A stretch of DNA of 64,000 nt from Diplonema papillatum (lineage: Eukaryota; Euglenozoa; Diplonemea; Diplonemida; Diplonemidae): contig JAPJBO010000137.1 in NCBI GenBank assembly GCA_030068145.1, positions 124,001 through 188,000 of the forward strand, in the 5' to 3' direction. Both the position numbers and the translations under genes were made by a program. Below the pieces are notes generated by a model. It searched no databases. It had not been told where the DNA came from and worked only from the letters and a program-made list of their open reading frames with translations. Below, piece by piece: positions 56,294-64,000 of this stretch; position 1 is the first letter of the stretch; the number at the start of each line of letters is the position of its first letter.

Positions 56294-59200
56294 ATGACGT
56301 CGTCGAAGAGACGACGGAACTCGAAGGAGAAGGCCCGCCTGTCGCAGGCCGAAGAGCTGGCCGCCGGGTGGCCGGACCGGCTGCGGGCGCTGGTGCACGA
56401 CTCGTCGTTTTTCGAGTGGCCCGAGCGCCTGGCCACGCCGCCCGCCGCGCGCGGCGCGCTGCCGCGAAACCGAGCCGCCGGCGGCCCGCCGCCGCCGACC
56501 GTCACCGCGGCCTTCTGGGAGTCCGTCCAGAAGCTCACTGGCTTCAGTGCGGGGCAGCTGGCGGCGCTGGTGGGAGAGAAGGCGCACGACACGTACGTCG
56601 TGCCGGAAGCCGACGATGCGTGCCTCGCGAAATATGACCCGGACACCCTTCTCAGGCTCGCCAAGGGGATGAGCCACGCGGCGCCGATGGAGAAAGCGGT
56701 GCAGGAGCTGCGAAGACGGATCGAAACCTGTCCTGCCTACGCTATTCGAGGGGCTGACCTCATCCGGGTGGCGTCCGAGCAGGACTTCGAAAACGGCATC
56801 CGGACGTCGAAGCCCGCCGGCGTAGTCGCCGACTCGGAGACGCAGCAGCAGCTTTTGCGGCTCAAGCAGGCGCTGCAGGCGGAGGTCCACTGCGGCGGCG
56901 CGCGGGCGCCGAAGACGGGCGGCGCCGCCGCAGACAGCGGCGCCGCCGCCTCTCCCCCACCGCCGGCGGCGGCCCAGGCACAGGCCGCCCAGAGCTGGAC
57001 GACGCCGGACGTTGTGGGGCGCGTCAGAGGATCGGTCGAGCGGTGTGTAGCCAACCCCCCCCCCCCCCCCCCCCCACCCTTTCCGGAGTCTTTACACTCC
57101 TTTTCCCCCCCTCGTTTCGGTTCTTCTCATTTCTGTGAACTTTCCTCAGTGTAAGGGCGGCCTTCTTCTTTTCTCTCATTTCCATGCATATAAGTCGAAC
57201 CAGTGAGTGCGTGGGCCCCTCCCGGAGAAAGGCCCATGGGTCGGTGTCCCTCTCCTTCTCTTTAATCTCGCTGGTTCGTCCGGGCTGGTTGCTTCGCGCT
57301 TCCTCTGACGCATTTCTTCCTCCATTTTTTAGTCGCACCTACTTTTAACCACATGACAACTCTGGGCAAAGAAACCTTCAGCGAAGCCCCTCCACGTGCA
57401 GGTACACGGCGACCCTGCAGGCGCCGCGGTCGAAACGCTGACGCTGCACTAGAAACTGATCGCGCCAAGCTTAACCCTTCTTGCGCTTGCCCTCCCCCCT
57501 CCTTTTTATCTCGATCTACAAACAACCACTTACGTGCTTGCCAACCCCACCGATTTTCTATCTTCTTCCCCCCTCCCCCTTTTCGACGTTGCTGTTGACT
57601 AACGGTTAGGTCGGACCCTTCCCCGGTGAACATCCCATGAAAGTAACAGCGTTGACTTAGACCGATACGGGCTACATGGCAACCCCTGCTCAACATGTAT
57701 GCACGTGGGGGGCCCAGGGCCACATTCATTGCGAATGTGTTCGTGGTGTCGGTCGCAGAAGTCTTTTGTTTTGGCTAGCCAAAGAGAGAAAAAGAGCGAA
57801 AGAGTACGTACAGTAGTGAGTAGAGAAGAGAACGAGTGTAAAAGAAAGGAGGTAGCACGGACTACCAGGCCAGCGGAGACCACCGCAAAAAGAAATTTTC
57901 TTCCCCCTACTTCATCCCACAAAACCAGCACCAACAACAACGACTCCCCCTTTTCGACGTTGCTGTTGACTAACGGTTAGGTCGGACCCTTCCCCGGTGA
58001 ACATCCCATGAAAGTAACAGCGTTGACTCAGGCCGATGCGGGCTACATGGCAACCCCTGCTCAACATGCATGCACGCTCAGGGCCACAATCATTGCGAAT
58101 GTGTTCGTGGTGTCGGCCGCAGGAGTCATTTTTGGCTAGCCAAAGAGAGTAAAGGAGTGAAAGAGTACGTACAGTAGTGAGTAGAGAAAAGAACGAGCGC
58201 AAAAGAACGGAGGTAGCACGAACTACCAGACCGGCGGAGGCCACCGCAAAAAGATTTCTTACCTTTCCCTTATCCCTCAAAACCAGCACCAATAACAACG
58301 ACCCCTCCTTTTCAAGTCCAGAAAATCCATGGTAAAGAAAAAGAAAGCTGAAAATACCGTGGCGACACCACTGTTTTACTTTTCTCCACACGTCGACTCT
58401 CTTACGTGCATCTCGAGAGCGGCAAAGAAATACCCGACGTAGCTGCTTCGACTCCGAATGGAAGGGGGGAAATATAGAGGTAAGGGGCAAATACAATACA
58501 AACACAATCTGATTTGTTCTTCGCTTACGCCACCGTGTGTTGTTTTGACCTGTTGTGTTTGTGTGATTTGTCGTGGAGGGGTAGACCCGCATGACCTCAC
58601 GTCCGTTGTGTCAACACGTGGTTCGGTAGTTACAGCACTTGGGATCCCTTCTGTTCTTTGTCGGGCAGCATCGTCGAGCATTTCCTTTCAAGCTGGCGCT
58701 TATGTAAAACCTTCAGCGAACCCCCTTCACGTGCAGGTACATGGCGACCCTGCAAGCTCTGCGCGCGTCGATGGGCGAGCGGCAGAAGTACGCCCACGGA
58801 CTGCACGACTACAACGAGAACAAGAAGCACGCGATCCTCCGCCGGAGCGAGCACAGCGCCCGCAAGAGCGCGTCACCGGCTGCGATCCGCGCCGCGGTCG
58901 AAACGCTGACGCTGCACAAGCGCGGCATCCGCGAGATGGACGACGACCTCCGCACCGCGTTTCCGAACCTGCGCGTGCTGAGCCTCACGGGCAACGCCAT
59001 CAAAACCCTGCGCAACTGCCCCGCGTCGCTATCGGCGCTGCAGGCGCACAGCAACTGTATCGAGGCGTGTGACCCGGAGACGGGTCTATCCCCTTCGCTA
59101 GTGCACGCCGGGCTGTCGCACAACCGGCTGAACAACGCGTCCCTCGCGTCGTTCGTAGCGTTCGCGCAGACCCACGCGGTCGGGCTGGTCAGCCTCGACG

Positions 59201-60621
59201 TGTCGCGGAACGAAATTTCGTCGTTCCGCGCCGTCGTGCGGCTGGTCGCCTCGTGCCCCAAGCTCCGCTCCCTCCGCCTCGCCGGCAACCCACTCGCGCT
59301 GCTGCCTTGGTACCGACAAGCCGTGCTCGCGGGGAACCCCGGCCTGGACGAGCTCGACGACGAGCCTATCACAACCGCCCAGCGAGACCACGCAGCGGAA
59401 ACCATGCGCGGCATCGCGGCGCAGCGGCAGGCGCAGGAGGAGCTGCGGGGGGTGGCAGCCCATCCGGAGGGCAGTGGTGGTGGAGGAGGAGGAGGAGGAG
59501 GAAGCACGCCGGAGCCGTCGAAAACTTCGGACGGCGCGGGCCCGGGGCCCGGCAGCCACCGCGACACCCGCGCTTCCGAGCCTTGCGCCCCTTGCACGCC
59601 GTGTGCCCTCCCTCCCGGGGAGGAGTCGGACGCGGCTGCGGACCGGTTCACGGTGGCGTTGTCGGTCCACTCGGTCAAAGGCCTGCTGCCGTTCGACGCG
59701 TGGGACGTGCCGGCCGCGGCGCCGCCCGCCGACGTGCGGCCGCCGGCGAAGGGCAAGGCGAAGCCCGACAAGGCCGCCAAGTCAGCGGCGGCCCCCGCCG
59801 ACGAGGCCCCCGAGGCGAAGGAGGCGGTCTTTTACCTCCGGTCGCCCGGCGGCGCGTTGCTCACCGTCGAGAAGCGGCAGAGCAACGCGGCCGACCTTGC
59901 AGAAGGCGAGCCAGACACAGCCCCAGCAGCGCCGGCGGTCGTCTTGATGGACGGCGTCGCGGAAGAGTTGTCCGGGGGTGAAGCGTTGCTGCCTTTCACT
60001 TCGAAAGGGTGCGACAGGGGCGGCCCGAAGGAGGAGTTCCCGTCTCCGAAGGCGGACGGCGGGGGAAGGGTCGGCGGGGTGATTGCCGTCGAGCACGTCT
60101 CGACGTTCGAACTGCGGCCGTCGGCGGGCGTCACGCGGCTGCTGTCGACGGCCTACCCGATCGAGGCGCGGCAGGTGCGCGACGGCGAGGATTCGCTGCT
60201 AGGCGTGTTCCTAATCGACCTCTCGCCGCTGCTGACGACGCACGCCCTGCACCCGTACTCCCCGCCCGTTCCGGGCGTCGGAGGGTCGTTTTCGGCGACC
60301 GCCGAACTGGCGCACAACGGCGCGTACCAGTACCAGAAGCGGCGGGCGTTCGAAAAAAGCGCGCTGGCCGGCGTGTCGGCGGCGGCCGCGCTCTGCGCAG
60401 CGGCCGTCGCGGCCGCGCTGCCGGGCCTCGAGCCGCCACCGTCGCCACCCCCCGGCAGCGTCGCGCGGAAGCTTCCGCCGGTCGTCCCGGCTGACCACGC
60501 CGTCGCGAAGCCGCCGCCGCCCGTGTTCCTCTCGTTCACGGTGTCCCTCAACCCGCCGCCGCGGCCGCCGACTCCCGTCGCCGTGACGCCGACGCCGGCG
60601 GACAAGAAGGGGAAGAAGTAG
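56294..60621 (+). CDS. LRRC43: LRRC43-like leucine-rich-repeat protein
   Basis: Exon 2 (58737-60621) carries the diagnostic part. LRRs such as L-R-V-L-S-L-T-G-N-A-I and L-V-S-L-D-V-S-R-N-E-I lead to L-R-S-L-R-L-A-G-N-P-L-A-L-L-P-W-Y-R, then L-D-E-L-D-D-E-P-I-T. This layout is typical of LRRC43, a ciliary/axonemal LRR protein. A C2-like or beta-rich C-terminal half interrupted by Gly/Ala/Pro-rich linkers follows, ending in V-F-L-S-F-T-V-S-L-N and a Lys-rich tail. Exon 2 alone has an ATG at 58741. However, exon 1 (ATG 56294 to 57042, ending before GTGTGT) joins in phase to the acceptor CACGTGCAG at 58728-58736. The joined product is 877 residues with a continuous helical junction (R-G-S-V-E-R-Y-M-A-T-L-Q). 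The exon 1 domain is not recognised. The intron is 1.69 kb and full of repeats. The two could instead be separate genes. Confidence 0.78.
57055..57075 (+). repeat. Run of 21 cytosines just inside the LRRC43-like intron
   Basis: An uninterrupted C-run beginning 12 nt after the proposed donor (57043). Such runs vary in length and are prone to assembly error. Confidence 0.9.
57185..57238 (+). repeat. Dispersed GTATAAGTCGA module, copy 3
   Basis: It reads GCATATAAGTCGAACCAGTG, then AGTGCGTGGGCCCCTCC and GAGAAAGGCCCAT, a diverged forward copy of the block at 7608. It lies in the LRRC43-like intron. Confidence 0.5.
57372..57449 (+). pseudogene. Broken copy of the LRRC43-like exon 2 start, inside its intron
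   Basis: The sequence AACCTTCAGCGAAGCCCCTC, CACGTGCAG and GTACACGGCGACCCTGCAG copies the intron end, acceptor and first codons of exon 2 (from about 58707). The ATG is changed to ACG. It then jumps to GCCGCGGTCGAAACGCTGAC (58891-58917), dropping about 130 bp, and hits a TAG. It marks a duplication of the exon start, and its kept acceptor could act as a decoy splice site. Confidence 0.65.
57576..58313 (+). repeat. Tandem duplication, two units of about 370 bp
   Basis: The block 57576-57945 is repeated at 57946-58313 with scattered substitutions. Each starts CCCCCTTTTCGACGTTGCTG, includes GTCGGACCCTTCCCCGGTGA, and ends in AAAACCAGCACCAA followed by a C-run. It lies within the LRRC43-like intron and no coding frame is shared. 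Confidence 0.85.
58427..58685 (-). mobile_element. Family B foldback element, copy 3 (reversed)
   Basis: The reverse complement of the elements at 30576 and 41606, with ends GAAATACCCGACGTAGCTGC and GCAGCATCGTCGAGCATTTC. Flanking homology continues to TGGCGCTTATGTAAAA, so the insertion ends at about 58707, only about 30 bp before the exon 2 acceptor. The broken exon copy at 57372 lacks the element at the corresponding spot and shows the site before insertion. Confidence 0.7.
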
Positions 60622-62084
60622 GCAGTTCGCAGGTGTTCGGTCCTCCGAAAGAACCGGTCGAAGCACGCACTTTTCTCCACTGCGAAAATACCGTGCGCCC
60701 ACTGGAGTCCTGCTCGGCATCTACTCTCACAAGCTCCGATGCTGTCTCGAGTCCTGTTCGGTGTCTACACTCACGTCTTTTGGTCTGATTGTCGGATGAC
60801 GCCCCTTTAAACCTCATCCACCGACTCCACCACGCAATGCCAGGCGCATCAGCGAATGGCAGCGCGAATCAGGCGCAGTGAGTGTAGTGCGAGGGCATCT
60901 TTTCACTACGGCCGAAGAACGACACACCCCTCTCCAACAAGTGAGTGCCGGTGAACACCCTCGCCAACACGCAACGGCTGTGATACACTGCAACTATGCG
61001 CGAGCGTCCGGCAGACAAGCATGCCAAAGGTGAGAGGAAGACACCGGTTCACTCTGTCAATGCCAAACCCCCAACTCAACACGTGAGAGCCCGGAGAACC
61101 AAAAATGTTTTGAAAATGTGCTGAGTCTCCTCCATCCCTGCAAACCGACTTTCCATCCTCTCGTCCCTTTTCTGGAATTGCGAGGCATCGGCGGCGTCTG
61201 CCTCGTCATGTTTTCACTTAGCGAGCAGAATTGCGGGCGTACACTCTCCCATTGTATCCTCGGTACCGAAGGCACATGGAGCTCTGAACAAGACCCAGTG
61301 CAAGCGCGCTTTTGCGAACTAGTGCGATTGCCGCCAGAAAGAGAAAGAAACAGAAAGCTGTACTTCTCGTTCGCAACCTTTCTTCTTGCCCCCGCAAAAA
61401 AAGTTGAGCCGTACCATGCTGGTGACAGATCATCCTCGTGCAAGCCTACCTGGATTGGAGTGGACGTACCCAAAAATAGTGCGCTAGTGACTGTGTGGTG
61501 TTCGGGTTTCAGATCGACCCCCGCTCGCATCAATGAGCAGCTCTGCTCCGAACCGGGTACGACGAATGTACAAACGGATCCTGCCCTTTTCTAAATGGGC
61601 AGAAATCACTCTGGCAACACGACACGCAATCGAATTAGGTGGAACACCCAAGCGCATACACACCTTCTCCGGTAGCTCCCGGTTCAGTCGACTTCGGCGG
61701 GTTTCTTAAAAGCCCATTCTGTTCCAAGCACACCAGAGAACGGAACCCCATCAAGCACAAATCAGGTTTGAGGAAGCCAAGACGAAGGGGGGCCACCGTT
61801 GCCACGGTGGGCATTGCGCAGTCGCTCTCTGAAGCGGAAGCGCGCCGTGTGTCCGCCCTGAGTTCCCCCTCTAATGAGAGCGGTTCTGGAGGAGCAAATA
61901 AAGGGCGCGAGCCCCAAAAGCAAGGTATGACGAAGCGCTTTCATTCGGTCCAGTCCGCAGCTACCGGCATACAGCTCTCGCGGGCTCGCACCCACTTGAA
62001 GTAGTCAGCTGCCTTTGACCCCCCGTGGTTGGAGTTATAGTTTGTCGTGAATTCTTGAAGCTGGTACTCTCTGACTGCAAACCA

Positions 62085-62262
62085 GAGCTCTGGTTCACTG
62101 CATCCCTGGAACTGCATCGATTTGCCTACCGCTGTCCGTCACGGTGTACACGGTATACACCATGGTCTATCCCTATTCCCTGGGTCTTCGTATAATTGCT
62201 TGGAGCTGGTATCACGGTACACCATGGTCTACCAGGAAGGGACGGACCCGGCTTAATTCAAC
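62085..62262 (+). repeat. Family D dispersed repeat copy
   Basis: It runs CATCCCTGGAACTGCATCGA, CCGCTGTCCGTCACGGTG, TACACCATGGTCTATCCCTA and a second CACGGTACACCATGGTCTAC with GGGACGGACCCGGCTT. The block order is the same as at 38585 and 49378. Confidence 0.5.
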
Positions 62263-62859
62263 GCGGCACCCGGCACCACGAAAAAACTCGCCCACAGTCG
62301 CCATGCGCAGCAAGTAAAACGACGATCGCGGGAAGCGCTGTTCTACTGGTATGACCCTGCCTTCCGGGATGATGGCCACGCGCCGGAGTTCAGCGTGCGA
62401 GACTCCCAGCGTTCCGAAGCCGAAGTGGGACGAGCATCACCTACTCAGTTCCCAGCACCTCAAAAACCGCGGTCAAAATCACGACAGAGTCGCGGATCAT
62501 CCAGAACGAGCGATACCCTCCACCATGAGCCGAGCTCCTTCTCCTATCTGGTTTGCCAAGCTCAATCATTCTTGAAACATCGCCCCCCCCTCCTCCCCTC
62601 CCTTTTCCCAAAAGTTAGCACGGGTGGTCCTCGCTGTGACCAGCTACGAACAGGGCCCTGACAATCCAGACTCACACCGCAGTCCTGTCTGCAGACACTC
62701 AGGTTCCGTTGATGATGGTCCGCCTTATGTGTCCGTGGCTTAAAGGGCCGAAACACGGCGCAGACGGGACCAGTGCGGTGTTGAGCGCATTCCATCCCAA
62801 GCGCGTTCTTGCAATCTCTCTTTTCCCAAAGACTACGCATCCCTGTGCTATTTTACATT

Positions 62860-62934
62860 TTCTTCAAAGAAGACTTGATACTAGCAAATATTCATGAGAG
62901 GCAGTGTCCTACCTACACATTAAACTAAGAATTT
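62860..62934 (+). repeat. Element A copy
   Basis: It begins TTCTTCAAAGAAGACTTGAT, then ACTAGCAAATATTCATGAGA and ATTAAACTAAGAATTTCCCC, close to the myosin intron copies. It is intergenic as far as can be seen. Confidence 0.6.
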
Positions 62935-63431
62935 CCCCCCTTCCACAATAAAAAAACCGCGCAGCTGGTACTCGCTTACATGCTGTGGGCGACGCTGCAG
63001 CCTTCAATAAAATGAAGCAGGCAGCTGTTTAGGTCGTCGCCGCCTCCGTGCGAAGTGGCAGACTTGACCCATTGGCCGCTTGCGCACTTGCTTAGGAGCC
63101 TTCTACTTCCGAGGATCCGGAAAACAAGTGCGAAACCGGTATACCGGCCCGCGCCAGACAAAACGAAGCGCCTGTCTTCTGTGGGTGGGGTGCTCGTTGC
63201 CGACCCGCGGTTATTCGACAATCCCGCACGCAAAGCTAGGCTCTCCGCAACGGGGAAGCAAGCGACAAAGGAGATCAGCTGAGGGGGGACTTGCGGTCAG
63301 CCGGCGGCGTTCCGGTACGGAGAGGCGCGGCTGCAAATACTGGGAGCGGTGCGAGTGATCCGCGCTCTGAGCGTCTTCAGTCCGTCTACCTACGATCCAC
63401 GAATTTCACCTCCGGTGTAGCAGTACATGTG

Positions 63432-63594
63432 AGATCCAGCCTCAGAAGCTGGAGTTAAAGAGGGTGTGCCCGAGTCACACCCGAAAAGCGGGTGTGCTAC
63501 AACCAAAACGCGTGTCCATTTACACCCGAAGAGCGGGTGTGACACCCGCTTTTTTAACTCCAGCTTTTTTTATCTCCAGCCTCTGAGGCTGGAC
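63432..63594. repeat. Strong foldback with CACACCCG/CGGGTGTG units
   Basis: The left arm (ATCCAGCCTCAGAAGCTGGA then GTTAAAG) pairs with the right arm (TTTAACTCCAGC and TCTCCAGCCTCTGAGGCTGG). Between them, CACACCCGAAAAGCGGGTGT and TACACCCGAAGAGCGGGTGT form two further internal hairpins. The element is about 163 bp, non-coding, and would fold into a long branched stem, as a MITE or a structured RNA would. Confidence 0.75.
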
Positions 63595-64000
63595 CACGCA
63601 TGATTCCCCTCGGCAGTCCCTAATGATCCCGCGCGAGAAGGCCGGGACGAAGCTCAAAAAGGGAACCGCCAAGGGCTTCGTTTTTGATTGTTCCTTCTCG
63701 GGTCATCTTGTTCCGAGGATTCGATTCGAGTGTCGGATACAACGGCTTTTAATGCTGGTCATGCCGGCATCCACATAGGCCGCGTAGCGCACGTGAAGAA
63801 CCTTCGTGTTCAGAGGATTCCGAGCGCGGGGTGGTACGTGTTTCTTTCCATCAGCTCGGACGCGAATCGGCCTCCCCCCGTGTGGTTGTACCGCGTATCG
63901 TATGGTATGCCGAGAAGGACCCCGTGCACGTTCTTGCCGTCCCTCCCCGCTCCAAAGACCCGAGTGCCCGAGTGACTCGTCGTGTTGCGAGGATTCGGTG

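Larger units (their letters stand above)
60622..64000. other. Right-hand intergenic region
   Basis: No supported gene. The longest frames (61118-61594, 61639-62004, 63688-63975) begin without an ATG and show no domain; one could be an internal exon, but nothing confirms it. Repeats present are family D (62085-62262), element A (62860-62934) and a foldback (63432-63594). Confidence 0.4.

Noticed and set aside
58809..59780. 323-codon minus-strand ORF
   Set aside because: It is the complement of the LRR region of the LRRC43-like gene, where codon bias keeps the opposite frame open.

Overview
This is a eukaryotic nuclear window. The recognisable genes have GT-AG introns, exons rich in G/C at third codon positions, and long, lower-GC intergenic spans full of short dispersed repeats. 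Two products belong to ciliary families (DPCD and an LRRC43-like protein). A PEX7 gene implies peroxisomes, and there is a motor-type myosin and a seven-helix TMEM145/GPR180-type protein. Together these suggest a flagellated protist. I cannot place the lineage from sequence alone; alveolates and stramenopiles are both possible.

Layout. 0-7 kb: a possible divergent gene start at the left edge, a TPR + triple CCHC zinc-knuckle gene, PEX7 (two exons, the second only 14 nt) and DPCD, all rightward. 7.9-28.9 kb: four tandem copies of a three-exon gene, reconstructed here by splicing ORFs that look separate. Each encodes a secreted protein of about 958 residues with an HEASH zinc-protease motif and a possible distal Glu ligand. 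Copies 1-3 are almost identical, introns included. Copies 2, 3 and 4 sit exactly 5,968 bp apart. Copy 4 is a mosaic with a diverged second intron and C-terminal domain. 31.9-37.6 kb: a complete five-exon myosin (1,170 residues). 37.6-46.3 kb: mostly repeats, with one small acidic ORF. 46.3-48.0 kb: a seven-transmembrane protein. 48-56 kb: repeats, including a 1.35 kb minisatellite of 11-bp units. 56.3-60.6 kb: an LRRC43-like gene whose single intron has been filled by a foldback element, a tandem duplication and a broken copy of its own second exon. 60.6-64 kb: no convincing gene, with several repeats and a strong foldback at 63.4 kb.

The genes do not form one pathway. The main biology is (i) the recently amplified protease array, probably a lineage-specific family of secreted enzymes being homogenised by duplication or gene conversion, and (ii) several families of small foldback (MITE-like) elements. 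The foldback families share related GGAAATACTCGAGG-type termini, and some lie in introns or just upstream of coding starts. Exon joins were made by eye from reading frame and GT/AG consensus and have no transcript support.
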